64,000 nt of DNA from Pseudonocardia sp. SCN 73-27 (GCA_001725415.1 MEGH01000018.1:26503-90502); one strand, 5' to 3'; shown: positions 29,251 through 37,482, counted from the stretch's first letter. The notes: generated by a model not told the origin, from the letters alone. Numbers and translations: made by a program.

Positions 29251-30234
29251 ATGGGTCATCTCCGCAGGGCCGTGCTCGACGTCGTCGCGACCGAGCGACG
29301 CGATGAATGGCTCGCGTTGCTCGAGCGGCAGCACGGCATGGTCACGTTCCGTCAGCTCGATGGCTTCGCAGTCGGTTGGAACGTCGTCGTCGCGCAGATG
29401 TGCGCCGATCGCTGGAGCCACTACCTGCCCAGGGTGTACGCGACGTTCACCGGTCCGCCGGGGCGGGACGCCCGCGTGCAGGCCGCGCTCCTGTACGGAG
29501 GCGCCGCCGCGATCCTCAGCCATAGAACTGCCGCCGAGGTGTGGAACCTGCTCCGGACCACGGACGGCCCAGTGCACATCACCGTTCCGTACACGAACTC
29601 GGCGGTGTCCCAGGATTCCCGGGTCGTCGTGCACCGATCGCGGGCATACAGGCACATCGTCGTCGACGGTGACCCACCGCGGACCAGCAAGGCGGACACC
29701 GCGATCGACGTCGCGGTCGACGAGCCGGACGCGCTCGCAGCGCGGCGCACCCTCGTGGCGCTCGCCACGACCGGGCGTGTGAGGGTCGACGACCTCAGCC
29801 GACGGCTCGTCGAGCGGCCACCACGCCGCTATCGCCGCACGCTCGCCTCCGTGGTCGACATGGTCCGGCACGGCGTGCAGTCCGCTCTCGAAGAGCTGTA
29901 CGTGTCCGATGTCGAAGCCGCCCATGGCTTGCCGACGGGCCGACGCCAGGTGCCTTTCGCCGTCGACGGCGTGACGTTGTTCGAGGACGTCACCTACGAC
30001 CACCTCGGTATCGCGGTCACGGTCCGCCTGGACGGACGCACACACCTCATCGACAGCACTGCGTTCCGGGACCGACGACGCGACAACGCGGCAGAGCTGG
30101 CCGGCCGATCACGACTCGTCTACGGATGGCGCGACCTGTCCGCCGACCCTTGTGCCGCCGCCCGGGAGGTCGCGATCGTCCTGGGCCGCCGTGGCTGGCG
30201 CGGCCACCCAGGACGATGCGCCCGGTGCTCGTGA
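29251..30234 (+). CDS. AbiEi-like / DUF559-type protein
   Basis: 327-residue protein of a widespread actinobacterial type. The N-terminal half resembles the type IV antitoxin AbiEi winged-helix region (GMVTFRQLDGFAVGWNVV, LPRVYATFTGPPGRDARVQAALLYGGAAAILSHRTAAEVWNL). The C-terminal half has a Vsr/DUF559 endonuclease-like outline (ALEELYVSDVEAAHGLPTGRRQVPF, VRLDGRTHLIDSTAFRDRRRDNAAELAGRSRLVYGWRDL), although the usual acidic residues (YxDxxxxELDG) are replaced by YDHLGIAVTVRLDG, so nuclease activity is doubtful. No AbiEii toxin gene is adjacent. It has more A/T at third positions than its neighbours and is bracketed by near-identical palindromes, suggesting acquisition as a unit. Confidence 0.75.
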   Translation: MGHLRRAVLDVVATERRDEWLALLERQHGMVTFRQLDGFAVGWNVVVAQMCADRWSHYLPRVYATFTGPPGRDARVQAALLYGGAAAILSHRTAAEVWNLLRTTDGPVHITVPYTNSAVSQDSRVVVHRSRAYRHIVVDGDPPRTSKADTAIDVAVDEPDALAARRTLVALATTGRVRVDDLSRRLVERPPRRYRRTLASVVDMVRHGVQSALEELYVSDVEAAHGLPTGRRQVPFAVDGVTLFEDVTYDHLGIAVTVRLDGRTHLIDSTAFRDRRRDNAAELAGRSRLVYGWRDLSADPCAAAREVAIVLGRRGWRGHPGRCARCS

Positions 30235-30270
30235 GTGGCGTTATTGGCCATAGCCAATAACGCCACTCAC
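30231..30270. repeat. 40-bp palindrome, copy 2
   Basis: Left arm GTGAGTGGCGTTATTGGCCA, right arm TAGCCAATAACGCCACTCAC: perfect except one position next to the centre, and 39 of 40 bases identical to copy 1. TGA at 30232-30234 is the stop codon of the AbiEi-like gene. The convergent phoH gene ends 6 bases further on, so it lies at the meeting point of two transcripts. Confidence 0.95.
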
Positions 30271-30276
30271 GGGCCG

Positions 30277-31632
30277 CTAGGCCGAGGGCCCCTCCAGCAT
30301 CTCCGTCACCAGGGCCGCGATGGGGCTGCGTTCGCTGCGGGTGAGGGTGACATGGGCGAAGAGGGGGTGGCCCTTCAGCTTCTCGATCACCGCGGCGACG
30401 CCGTCGTGGCGGCCGACCATCAGGTTGTCGCGCTGGGCGACGTCGTGGGTGAGCACGACCCGCGAGGCGGTGCCCAGCCGGGAGAGCACCGTGAGCAGGA
30501 CGTTGCGTTCCAGCGACTGCGCCTCGTCGACGATCACGAAGCTGTCGTGCAGGGACCGGCCGCGGATGTGGGTCAGCGGGAGCACCTCGAGCATCCCCCG
30601 CGCCAGGATCTCGTCCATCACGTCCTGGCTGACCAGCGCGCCGAGGGTGTCGAAGACGGCCTGGGCCCAGGGGGCCATCTTCTCGCTCTCGCTGCCGGGC
30701 AGGTAGCCGAGTTCCTGGCCGCCGACGGCGTAGAGGGGCCGGAAGACGACGACCTTGCGGTGCTGCTGGCGTTCCAGCACGGCTTCGAGTCCGGCACAGA
30801 GTGCGAGCGCGGACTTGCCGGTTCCGGCGCGGCCGCCCAGCGACACGATCCCGACCTCGGGATCGAGCAGCAGGTCGAGGGCGACGCGCTGTTCGGCGGA
30901 GCGTCCGTGCAGCCCGAACGCTTCGCGGTCTCCGCGGACGAGCTTGACACGCTTGTCCGCGGTGACGCGGCCGAGTGCGGCGCTGGAGCCGCCGAGGAGC
31001 CGCAGCCCGGTGTTGCAGGGCAGGTCGCGGGCGGCGTCGTGGTCGATGCTGCCGTCGCGGAAGAGGGCGTCGACCTCCTCCGGGGTGACGTCGAGGTCGG
31101 CCATGCCGGTGAAGCCGGAGCTGACGACGTCCTGGGCGTGGTACTCGTCGGCGGGCAGTCCGACTGCGGCGGCCTTGACCCGCAGCGGCATGTCCTTGGT
31201 GACGAGCACGATCTCCCGGGTGCCTCCGGCCTCGGCCTGCAGGTTGAGCGCGCAGGCCAGGATGCGGCTGTCGTTGCTGTCGGTGCGGAAACCGGCGGGC
31301 AGGACGCTCGGGTCGGTGTGGTTGAGCTCGACGTGCAAGGTGCCGCCTGCGGTTCCGACCGGGATCGGGGCGTCGAGGCGGCCGTACTTGATGCGCAGCT
31401 CGTCGAGCTGGCGCAGCGCCGTACGCGCGAACCACCCGAGCTCGGGGTGGTTGCGCTTGCCTTCGAGTTCAGAGATCACCACCAGCGGCAGGACCACCTC
31501 GTGCTCGTCGAACCGGGTCAGGGACCACGGGTCGGACAGCAGCACGGAGGTGTCGAGCACGTAGCAGCGGGACGGAGTGCCAGACGGGGCGTCGGTGCTC
31601 TCCGGAACGAAGGCGTTGCGACGGTCGGTCAC
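30277..31632 (-). CDS. phoH2: PIN domain-PhoH ATPase/RNA helicase (PhoH2)
   Basis: 451-residue PhoH2-type protein. The N-terminal PIN ribonuclease domain ([13 protein letters not shown] with Asp27, [23 protein letters not shown]) is fused to a PhoH P-loop ATPase with GGRAGTGKS (residues 266-274) and Walker [15 protein letters not shown]. The M. tuberculosis orthologue Rv1095 is reported to unwind and cleave RNA. The GTG at 31632 was chosen because AAGGAG lies at good spacing; the longer frame upstream is not conserved. No separate PhoAT antitoxin-like ORF was recognised upstream. Confidence 0.94.
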   Translation of the reverse strand: MTDRRNAFVPESTDAPSGTPSRCYVLDTSVLLSDPWSLTRFDEHEVVLPLVVISELEGKRNHPELGWFARTALRQLDELRIKYGRLDAPIPVGTAGGTLHVELNHTDPSVLPAGFRTDSNDSRILACALNLQAEAGGTREIVLVTKDMPLRVKAAAVGLPADEYHAQDVVSSGFTGMADLDVTPEEVDALFRDGSIDHDAARDLPCNTGLRLLGGSSAALGRVTADKRVKLVRGDREAFGLHGRSAEQRVALDLLLDPEVGIVSLGGRAGTGKSALALCAGLEAVLERQQHRKVVVFRPLYAVGGQELGYLPGSESEKMAPWAQAVFDTLGALVSQDVMDEILARGMLEVLPLTHIRGRSLHDSFVIVDEAQSLERNVLLTVLSRLGTASRVVLTHDVAQRDNLMVGRHDGVAAVIEKLKGHPLFAHVTLTRSERSPIAALVTEMLEGPSA

Positions 31633-31891
31633 GGGTGCTCCTTGTGGGCGCGACACCACGCCCAACTCTCTGGTGGGCCGGCCGGCCCCTGACGGGTCAC
31701 CCGACGACTTGCTGCTCGTCGCCCAGCGCCCGTGAGGGCCGGGTGCCGGCCCCCTCGGGTGCAACACACCACGACCAGGGCCTCCCCGGACGGTCCGCAT
31801 CGGGTGCGTCCCGTCCCCATGAACGCTACTAGCGGTCACCCGGGTGCGGTCAACAGCAACGCCGCGTGGCGAAGAACGCGCGTCGGCAGAT

Positions 31892-33217
31892 TTAACAGTT
31901 CGGACTACCGCTCGTCGCTCTCTGCTCACCGCTGATCGCCCGGTTTTCTGGTAGCGACGGGCCGCTGGTCCCGGATGGCGGCCGCCCGGCCGGAGCAACG
32001 GTGACTGCGCCTTGCGGGGCAGCGGCGATGTCGGCGCGCAGCTGCGCGGGGACGGTGGGGGCGTCGAGGAGCCGCCGGTACCGGGCGACGGGGCCGGTTC
32101 CGGCGGCGAGCCAGGTCCGCACGAGGGCCTCACCCTCGACGTAGGCGGTGGTGTAGCCGCGCCATCGGGGGTCGACGACGAAGCGCAGCAGCGTGTGGGC
32201 GCGGGTGTCGTCGACGAGGAGCCAGCGGCGCAGGTGCGCGGCGGCGTCGTCGAGCGGGCGGCCGCGGTCGTGGAGCATGAGGGCTGCGTCCTGCCGGACG
32301 GGCGCGAGGTCGCGCAGGGCGGCCTCGACGGCCTGGGAGAGCTGCCCGTCGCTGCGGATCCCGGTGTCGGCGAGGACGTCGGCGACCCAGATGCCCCACC
32401 CGGGTCCGGCGACGACCTCGAGGCCGGTGTCGGCGGCGCCTTCGGTGACGAGGCTGTGCGGCGAGGGGGTGACGACGATGTCGCGTTCCGGTTCGCCGGG
32501 TCTGCGGATGCCGCGGACGAGACAGTGTTCGGTGTGATGGCCGGGATAGGTCTCGTGGGCGACGAGGGCGGCGAGCTGGGTGGCGCGCAGGCCGGCGTCG
32601 GCGGTGATGCGGACGTGGGAGCGGAGTCCGCCGAGGTGGCGGGTGAGGCCGGTCCATGGCTGGTCGTGGACGAGCTCGAGGTCGACGTACTCGTCGTCGG
32701 GGAGGCCGTAGGTCGTGCGGGTGCGGTCGCGGAGGGCGGCGAGGAGGGTGTCGACGGCGGCGCCGATCCGGTCGGCCGGCACGGTCTCGCGGCGGCGGAA
32801 GGCGGCGAGGCGCCCGGCCAGGTCGCCGTGGCCGGGCAGGAGGGTGTCGAGCCTGGTGTGGGCGTCGCGGTAGCGGTCCTCGGCGGGTTCGACGCCGTCG
32901 AGGTCGACGTCGAGGGTGGCGCGGACGTGGTCGACGAACCCTATGTGCTCGCCCGCGGCTCGCCGCGCGTGACAGTGCAGGGCCGCCAGCTGGGCATCGA
33001 GCAGCCTCGTGCGGGTGACGTCGAGGCCTGCGTCGTGCAGCCGATGGCTCAGCCGGGTGGCGGTGCGGACGAGATCGACCGGGTCGGGGGTGGGGCCGTC
33101 GAGCGCATGCCTGCGTAGTGCCTGGTCACCGGTCCAGGTGTCGACGACCCCCGGGACGAGCCGGTCGAGTCTCAGCGCGAGCAACACGTAGTCACGAGGG
33201 ACCAGGCTCGGCAGCAT
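31892..33217 (-). CDS. DUF885-like zinc metallopeptidase relative
   Basis: 441-residue protein with an [11 protein letters not shown] motif near the centre ([22 protein letters not shown]), the HExxPGHxxE pattern of DUF885 and thermostable carboxypeptidase relatives. A later [13 protein letters not shown] segment provides a possible third metal ligand. There is no signal peptide, so a cytoplasmic peptidase-like role is inferred. The ATG at 33217 gives a normal start; the open frame runs 27 codons further without conservation. The last 40 residues are Pro/Ser/Gly-rich and probably disordered. Divergent from the chaplin-like cluster. Confidence 0.72.
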   Translation of the reverse strand: MLPSLVPRDYVLLALRLDRLVPGVVDTWTGDQALRRHALDGPTPDPVDLVRTATRLSHRLHDAGLDVTRTRLLDAQLAALHCHARRAAGEHIGFVDHVRATLDVDLDGVEPAEDRYRDAHTRLDTLLPGHGDLAGRLAAFRRRETVPADRIGAAVDTLLAALRDRTRTTYGLPDDEYVDLELVHDQPWTGLTRHLGGLRSHVRITADAGLRATQLAALVAHETYPGHHTEHCLVRGIRRPGEPERDIVVTPSPHSLVTEGAADTGLEVVAGPGWGIWVADVLADTGIRSDGQLSQAVEAALRDLAPVRQDAALMLHDRGRPLDDAAAHLRRWLLVDDTRAHTLLRFVVDPRWRGYTTAYVEGEALVRTWLAAGTGPVARYRRLLDAPTVPAQLRADIAAAPQGAVTVAPAGRPPSGTSGPSLPENRAISGEQRATSGSPNC

Positions 33218-33383
33218 CGCCGCACCGTACGCGCAACCGACGGGTGACGGCGGGGCGTCGCGTAACCGGGCTGGAACTACACAGCGTGTACCCGGCAAAG
33301 GTTACTGGTCCGTTCGTGGGTAACGCATTGACTCTGTGTATCGAGACCTGCCACAGAACCGGACTCGAGCGCCTCACAAGTAC

Positions 33384-33560
33384 ACTCGATCGAGTGCGTA
33401 ACTAAACGTTAAGTACTTGCGTCACACGATAGTGGTACGGAAGTTGGTGTATGGGAAGGCGGCGGATAGCTTTTCCTCAGTCAGCGCGGGCTCCCCGGTC
33501 GGGCGTTGACACGGACGGCGTCGGCTTCGGTCGACACCAGAAGACCAACAGGAGATAAAC
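33384..33560 (+). promoter_or_regulatory. promoter/leader module of chaplin-like gene 1
   Basis: First of three related control blocks, within a 343-base AT-richer intergenic region (33218-33560). Elements in order: palindrome ACTCGATCGAGT (33384-33395), CGTAAC (33397-33402), a copy of the ACACGAT...GTAC box (33424-33438), GTTG-N14-GGCGGATA (33443-33468), and a leader stem CAGCGC/GCGTTG (33482-33508) around a CTCCCC loop. The ribosome site CAGGAG precedes GTG. CGTAAC resembles the -35 of sigma-BldN, which drives chaplin and rodlin genes in Streptomyces; the GCCGATA-like box resembles sigma-WhiG -10 sites. Promoter assignment is inferred. Confidence 0.55.
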
Positions 33561-33947
33561 GTGCTGAAGAAGGCTGGAATCGTCGCGGCCACCGCCACCG
33601 CGGGCCTGCTCGCGGTCAGCCCCCTCGCCTTCGCCGGCGAGGCCGGCCACGGCCACGGCGGTCACCACCACGGTGGCGCCGACCAGGTGAACTCCAACAA
33701 GGAGATCCACCAGGGTCTGGTCAACGTCTCGGACAACAACATCAACGTCCCGGTCACCGCGTGCGGCAACGACCTGCCGATCAACGTGCTGGGCGTCCAG
33801 GTCTCGGACGTCACCGCCGACCTGACCGGTGCCCTGGGCATCCTGGGTGGCGCTGACGCCAAGAGCAAGGCCGACCAGTCGCAGGACCGCTCCTGTGGCG
33901 TGGCCGCGGCCGCCGGCGACACCTCGTCGCAGAGCAACGACGACTGA
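33561..33947 (+). CDS. chaplin/rodlin-like small secreted protein 1
   Basis: 128-residue secreted protein. The signal peptide begins MLKKAGIVAATATAG and cleaves near AFA-GE (residue 25/26). A His/Gly-rich stretch GHGHGGHHHGG (residues 30-39) follows, then a conserved core QVNSNKEIHQGLVNVSDNN, VPVTACGNDLPINVLGVQV and a tail rich in Ala/Ser/Asp. Cys68 and Cys112 are shared by all three paralogues and could form a disulfide. The VPVTACGNxLPINV block recalls the VPVNVCGN...V core of chaplins, and the MLKK start recalls rodlins; both coat aerial hyphae and spores. Assignment to either family is tentative. This copy has the longest His tract. Confidence 0.7.
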   Translation: MLKKAGIVAATATAGLLAVSPLAFAGEAGHGHGGHHHGGADQVNSNKEIHQGLVNVSDNNINVPVTACGNDLPINVLGVQVSDVTADLTGALGILGGADAKSKADQSQDRSCGVAAAAGDTSSQSNDD

Positions 33948-33964
33948 GCTCTCCCTGCTCGGTA

Positions 33965-34000
33965 CGAAGGGCCCCGGACGATTTCGTCCGGGGCCCTTCG
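33965..34000 (+). terminator. terminator of chaplin-like gene 1
   Basis: 16-bp perfect stem (CGAAGGGCCCCGGACG and complement) with loop ATTT, 17 bases after the stop. It lacks a strong T-run, as is common in actinobacteria. Confidence 0.85.
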
Positions 34001-34070
34001 TCTATGCCCGCCGAACATTCGCGACGGCCACCTCCAGAATTGCCATGGTCGAGTTCACTCGAACGTGGGA

Positions 34071-34233
34071 CGTAACCCCGTGAGCAACACGTCAATTACA
34101 CGATCGGGTTACTCGGTTTGGCTCTCACGTACGGGGCCGATACATTTTCAACAGTCAGCACGGCTCCCCCGTCAGGTGCTGGCAACGTCCAGGAATCGGA
34201 TTTCCGGTTCCAGATGACCAACAGGAGATAAAC
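34071..34233 (+). promoter_or_regulatory. promoter/leader module of chaplin-like gene 2
   Basis: Second control block: CGTAAC (34071-34076), 13 bases, then CGTCAATT followed by ACACGATCGGGTTAC (34098-34112), GTTT-N16-GCCGATA (34116-34142), then the leader hairpin CAGCAC...GTGCTG (34156-34181) with a GGCTCCCCCGTCAG loop, and CCAACAGGAGATAAAC before GTG. The 23 bases from 34090 to 34112 are identical to the block of gene 3. The ACTCGATCGAGT palindrome is degenerate here. Confidence 0.55.
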
Positions 34234-34599
34234 GTGCTGAAGAAGGCTGGAATCATCGCGGCCACCGCGACCGCGGGCCTGCTCGCGGTTTCCCCGCTCG
34301 CCTTCGCGACGGAGGGCCACCACGGCCACGGCGACCAGGTCAACTCCAACGAGGAGCTGCACCAGGGTCTCGTGAACGTGTCTGACAACAACGTCAACGT
34401 TCCCGTCACCGCCTGCGGCAACAACCTGCCGATCAACGTGGCCGGTGTCCAGGTCTCCGACATCACCGCCGACCTGACCGGTGCCCTGGGCCTCCTGGGC
34501 GGCTCGGCCGACGCCGCGTCGAAGGCCGACCAGTCGCAGGACCGTGGTTGCGACGTCGCGGCTGCCGCCGGCGACACCTCGTCGCAGAGCAACGACTGA
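34234..34599 (+). CDS. chaplin/rodlin-like small secreted protein 2
   Basis: 121-residue paralogue of the protein at 33561, with the same signal peptide (MLKKAGIIAATATAG, cleavage near AFA-TE), a shorter His tract EGHHGHGD, the core VNVPVTACGNNLPINVAGVQ, a leucine/glycine-rich LTGALGLLGGSAD segment and the second cysteine in DRGCDVAAAAGD. The protein ends QSND, one residue shorter than copy 1. It lies 286 bases after gene 1 with its own promoter block and terminator, so the copies can be regulated separately. Confidence 0.7.
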   Translation: MLKKAGIIAATATAGLLAVSPLAFATEGHHGHGDQVNSNEELHQGLVNVSDNNVNVPVTACGNNLPINVAGVQVSDITADLTGALGLLGGSADAASKADQSQDRGCDVAAAAGDTSSQSND

Positions 34600-34615
34600 G
34601 CTTCTTAGCTCAGCA

Positions 34616-34650
34616 CGTAGGGCCCCGGACGATTCGTCCGGGGCCCTACG
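34616..34650 (+). terminator. terminator of chaplin-like gene 2
   Basis: 16-bp perfect stem CGTAGGGCCCCGGACG with loop ATT, beginning 16 bases after the stop. Compared with terminator 1 the A-T pair at stem position 3 is flipped (T-A), a compensated change showing that the hairpin is conserved as a structure. Confidence 0.85.
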
Positions 34651-34690
34651 TCTGTCCGAGCCACGTTTCGCTCGGGGTGTGAAATACACA

Positions 34691-34864
34691 CGATCGAGTG
34701 CGTAACCCGACGTCCGGCGCGTCAATTACACGATCGGGTTACGGAGTTTGGTTCGGACCCGATATGCCGGATAGGTTTTTCTCAGCCAGCACGGCTCCCC
34801 CGTCAGGTGCTGGCACGTGTCAGGAATCGGCCCAGGCCGTTCCACAGACCAACAGGAGATAACT
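34691..34864 (+). promoter_or_regulatory. promoter/leader module of chaplin-like gene 3
   Basis: Third control block: CGATCGAGTG (34691-34700) next to CGTAAC (34701-34706), 13 bases, then CGTCAATT and ACACGATCGGGTTAC (34728-34742), GTTT-N16-GCCGGATA (34746-34773), and leader hairpin CAGCAC...GTGCTG (34787-34812). CCAACAGGAGATAACT precedes the GTG start. Order and spacing match the blocks of genes 1 and 2. Confidence 0.55.
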
Positions 34865-35203
34865 GTGCTGAAGAAGGTCGGAATCGTCGCGGCCACCGCC
34901 ACCGCGGGCATGCTCGCGGTCGCCCCGCTCGCCTTCGCCCACGGTGGCGACCAGGTCAACTCCAACAAGGAGCTGCACCAGGGCCTCGTCAACGTCTCGG
35001 ACAACAACGTCAACGCGCCGGTCACGGCCTGTGGCAACAACCTGCCGATCAACGGCCTGCTCGCCGTCCAGGTCTCGGACGTCGTCGCGGACCTGACCGG
35101 TGCCGCGAACGGCAACGCGGCGTCCCTGGCCGACCAGTCGCAGGACCGCTCCTGCGACGTGGCCGCCGCCGCCGGCGACACCTCGGCTCAGAGCAACGAC
35201 TGA
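34865..35203 (+). CDS. chaplin/rodlin-like small secreted protein 3
   Basis: 112-residue third paralogue, starting VLKKVGIVAATATAG with cleavage near AFA-HG. The His-rich tract is almost lost (AHGGDQ). The core is VNAPVTACGNNLPINGLLAVQV, with one extra residue relative to copies 1 and 2. The Gly-rich LTGALGLLGG segment is replaced by the shorter LTGAANGNAASL, and the second cysteine is in DRSCDVAAAAGD. The GTG at 34865 was chosen because the ribosome site and the MLKK-type start match the other two copies; an in-frame upstream start at 34817 lies inside the leader. Confidence 0.7.
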   Translation: MLKKVGIVAATATAGMLAVAPLAFAHGGDQVNSNKELHQGLVNVSDNNVNAPVTACGNNLPINGLLAVQVSDVVADLTGAANGNAASLADQSQDRSCDVAAAAGDTSAQSND

Positions 35204-35229
35204 GCTCTTCCGCTCAGCGCCTGACGCGG

Positions 35230-35261
35230 AATGGCGCCGGACCTTCGGGTCCGGCGCCATT
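35230..35261 (+). terminator. terminator of chaplin-like gene 3
   Basis: 14-bp stem AATGGCGCCGGACC with a stable TTCG tetraloop, followed by TTT. It differs in sequence from terminators 1 and 2. It also lies just beyond the 3' end of the convergent uppS gene. Confidence 0.88.
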
Positions 35262-35298
35262 TTCGTGCGCGCCGAACGTAATTGCAGAGAGAAGAATT

Positions 35299-36066
35299 TC
35301 AGGAGCCGAAACGGCGGTGCCGCGCGGCGTAGTCACGCAATGCGCGCAGGAAGTCGACGCGTCGGAACTCGGGCCAGTACGCCTCACAGAACCAGAACTC
35401 CGAATGCGCGGACTGCCACAGCAGGAAGCCCGAGAGCCGTTGCTCTCCCGAGGTCCTGATGATCAGGTCGGGGTCGGGCTGGCCGGAGGTGTAGAGGTGC
35501 GCGGCGATGTGGTCGACGTCGAGGACGTCGGCCAGCTCCTCGATGGACGTCCCCGACTCGGCGTGCTGCAGCAGGAGCTTGCGGACGGCGTCGGCGATCT
35601 CCTGGCGGCCGCCGTAGCCGACCGCGACGTTGACCTGCAGGCCCGTGCGTCCGACGGTCCGCGAGGTGGCTGCGGCCAGCCGTGACCCGATCTCGGTGGG
35701 CAGCAGTTCGAGCGCGCCGACGACGCGCAGCTGCCACGGCCGTCCCGGTGCGGCGAGGTCGTCGACGACGTCGGCGATGATCCCGAGCAGGGGCTCGAGC
35801 TCGTCGGCGGCGCGGCTGAGGTTGTCGGTGGAGAGCAGGAAGAGGGTGACGACCTCGACGTCGGCCTCACGGCACCATTCGAGCAGGTCGCCGATCTTGG
35901 CGGCGCCGACGCGGTGCCCGTCGTTGACGTCGACGAGGCCGGCGTCGCGGGCCCAGCGGCGGTTGCCGTCGAGCATGAGGGCTACGTGACGTGGCCGTTC
36001 CGCGCTCTCGAGCCGCCGCGTCAGGCTGCGTTCGTAGAGCGAGTAGAGGAGGTCGCGCACGCCCAC
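35299..36066 (-). CDS. uppS: isoprenyl (cis-prenyl) diphosphate synthase, Rv1086-like
   Basis: 255-residue cis-prenyltransferase that condenses IPP onto an allylic diphosphate. Motifs: MLDGNRRWA (catalytic Asp33), FLLSTDNLSR, QVNVAVGYGGRQEI, PDPDLIIRTSGEQRLSGFLLWQS and EFWFCEAYWPEF. In M. tuberculosis the gene beside hemolysin III (Rv1085c) is Rv1086, which makes short-chain Z,E-farnesyl diphosphate for decaprenyl phosphate synthesis; the same neighbour here suggests the same product, though chain length cannot be read by eye. Divergent from the hemolysin III gene. Confidence 0.93.
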   Translation of the reverse strand: MGVRDLLYSLYERSLTRRLESAERPRHVALMLDGNRRWARDAGLVDVNDGHRVGAAKIGDLLEWCREADVEVVTLFLLSTDNLSRAADELEPLLGIIADVVDDLAAPGRPWQLRVVGALELLPTEIGSRLAAATSRTVGRTGLQVNVAVGYGGRQEIADAVRKLLLQHAESGTSIEELADVLDVDHIAAHLYTSGQPDPDLIIRTSGEQRLSGFLLWQSAHSEFWFCEAYWPEFRRVDFLRALRDYAARHRRFGS

Positions 36067-36185
36067 GGCCGGAGAGCCTACGCGCGGTCCGGCCGGAGGC
36101 TGAGATCCGGAGTCGCGAGTTCACGTCGGCGGCACGTCCGCGACATGGCTCGTGCCGTAATCTCGGTCGGGTGACAGCAGGGACC

Positions 36186-36854
36186 ATGGCCCAGCCACCG
36201 GTGCCGCCGTCGGTCAAACCACGGATGCGTGGCTGGCTGCACTTCTGGTCGTTCGCGGTGTCCATCCTGGCGGCGGCGGCGTTGATCTCGGTCGCCGCGT
36301 CGCTGGTCGGCACGGCTGCCGCACTGGCGACGGGGGTGTACAGCCTCACGATCCTGGGGCTGTTCGGGGTGAGCGCGCTCTACCACCGGCGGACGTGGAC
36401 GACGGTCCGGTCGCGGATGGTCATGAAGCGGCTCGACCACTCCATGATCTTCCTGTTCATCGCGGGCACGTACACGCCGGTCGCGGTGCTGTCGATGCAG
36501 CCGTCGACGGCCCGCTGGGTGCTGTTCACGGTGTGGGGCGGCGCGATCGCAGGCGTCGTGCTGAAGATGGCCTGGCCGGCCGCCCCGTCGTGGCTCGCCG
36601 TGCCCATCTACGTGGCGTTGGGCTGGGTCGCCGTCTTCGTGTTCCCCGAGATGCTGCGCACCGGGGGCGTCGCGGCGTTCGTGCTGGTCGTGGCGGGTGG
36701 TGCGCTGTACACGGCGGGTGCGGTGTTCTATGCGACGAAGTGGCCGAACCCGTGGCCCGCGACGTTCGGGTACCACGAGTTCTTCCACGCGGCGACTGTG
36801 CTGGCCGCCGCGTGCCACTACATCGCGATCTGGCTGGTGCTGTTCGCGGGCTGA
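36186..36854 (+). CDS. hemolysin III family membrane protein
   Basis: 222-residue seven-helix membrane protein of the YqfA/hemolysin III (PAQR-like) family. Hallmarks are SALYHRRTW in an early loop, MKRLDHSMIFLFIAGTYTPV in the middle and GYHEFFHAATVLAAACHYIAIW at the C-terminus; the His residues are the likely metal ligands. Function in bacteria is unclear despite the name. ATG at 36186 has AGGGA at fair spacing; GTG at 36171 would add five residues. Matches M. tuberculosis Rv1085c in position. Confidence 0.92.
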   Translation: MAQPPVPPSVKPRMRGWLHFWSFAVSILAAAALISVAASLVGTAAALATGVYSLTILGLFGVSALYHRRTWTTVRSRMVMKRLDHSMIFLFIAGTYTPVAVLSMQPSTARWVLFTVWGGAIAGVVLKMAWPAAPSWLAVPIYVALGWVAVFVFPEMLRTGGVAAFVLVVAGGALYTAGAVFYATKWPNPWPATFGYHEFFHAATVLAAACHYIAIWLVLFAG

Positions 36855-36876
36855 GGCCGAGCGGGTGCCGAGCGGG

Positions 36877-37482
36877 TCACTGCCCGGTCGGGCCCTTGGT
36901 GCGCAGCTCGTCGACCTTCGCCATGGCGTCGCGCAGCTCGCCCAGCCACTCTTCGGCGTGCTCGCCGACGAGCCGGACCGCCCAGGCCAGGGCGTCGGAT
37001 CGCGACCGGGCGACGCCGGAGTCGACCAGGGTGTCGAGCACGATCCGCTCGGGCTGGCGCAGTCGCGTCATGACGGGCACGGACGCCGTGGTGAAGAGCT
37101 CGGTGACGTCGCCGATGCGGGCACCCCAGGCGACCTTGCGCTGGTAGCGGTGCTCAGCCTGGCGGGCGATGTCGATGCGTTCGTCGCGGGTGTCCTCGCG
37201 GAAGCGTGAGATGCGTCCCGATGCGGCGGCGGCACGTTCGGTGCGGCCGGCCTCGGTGTCGTCGAACTCGCCGTCGGGGGCGGCGAGCTCGCCGACGATG
37301 ACGATCTCCTCGCGGTCGACGGTGACGTCCGGTGCTCCGACGAACCAGCCGTCGGGCAGTCGTCCGGAGAGCCAGGCGGCGGCGTCGTCGGCGCCGGGGA
37401 GGTCGGACTGCTGCCAGCCACCCCGTCCGGGGCCTCGGCCCCGTCCGCCGCCGTGCCATCCGCGGTGCATGCGTCCCGACAT
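36877..37482 (-). CDS. conserved actinobacterial hypothetical protein
   Basis: 201-residue protein. A His/Gly/Arg-rich basic N-terminus (MSGRMHRGWHGGGRGRGPG) is followed by an acidic globular part, a charged helix (ISRFREDTRDERIDIARQAEHRYQRKVAWGARIGDVTELFT) and a ribbon-helix-helix-like end (PERIVLDTLVDSGVARSRSDALAWAVRLVGEHAEEWLGELRDAMAKV). The end resembles the C-terminal dimerisation/DNA-contact unit of small regulators, but function is unknown. ATG at 37482 has an excellent AGGAGG site. Convergent with hemolysin III, 22 bases between stops. Confidence 0.7.
   Translation of the reverse strand: MSGRMHRGWHGGGRGRGPGRGGWQQSDLPGADDAAAWLSGRLPDGWFVGAPDVTVDREEIVIVGELAAPDGEFDDTEAGRTERAAAASGRISRFREDTRDERIDIARQAEHRYQRKVAWGARIGDVTELFTTASVPVMTRLRQPERIVLDTLVDSGVARSRSDALAWAVRLVGEHAEEWLGELRDAMAKVDELRTKGPTGQ

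Noticed and set aside
29251-30234. Complete AbiE toxin-antitoxin pair
   Set aside because: Only the AbiEi-like component is present; the flanking genes are guaB1 and phoH2, not an AbiEii nucleotidyltransferase.
33402-33560. c-di-AMP (ydaO-type) riboswitch upstream of chaplin-like gene 1
   Set aside because: The conserved ydaO core strings are absent; the repeated leader hairpin is a different, simpler structure.
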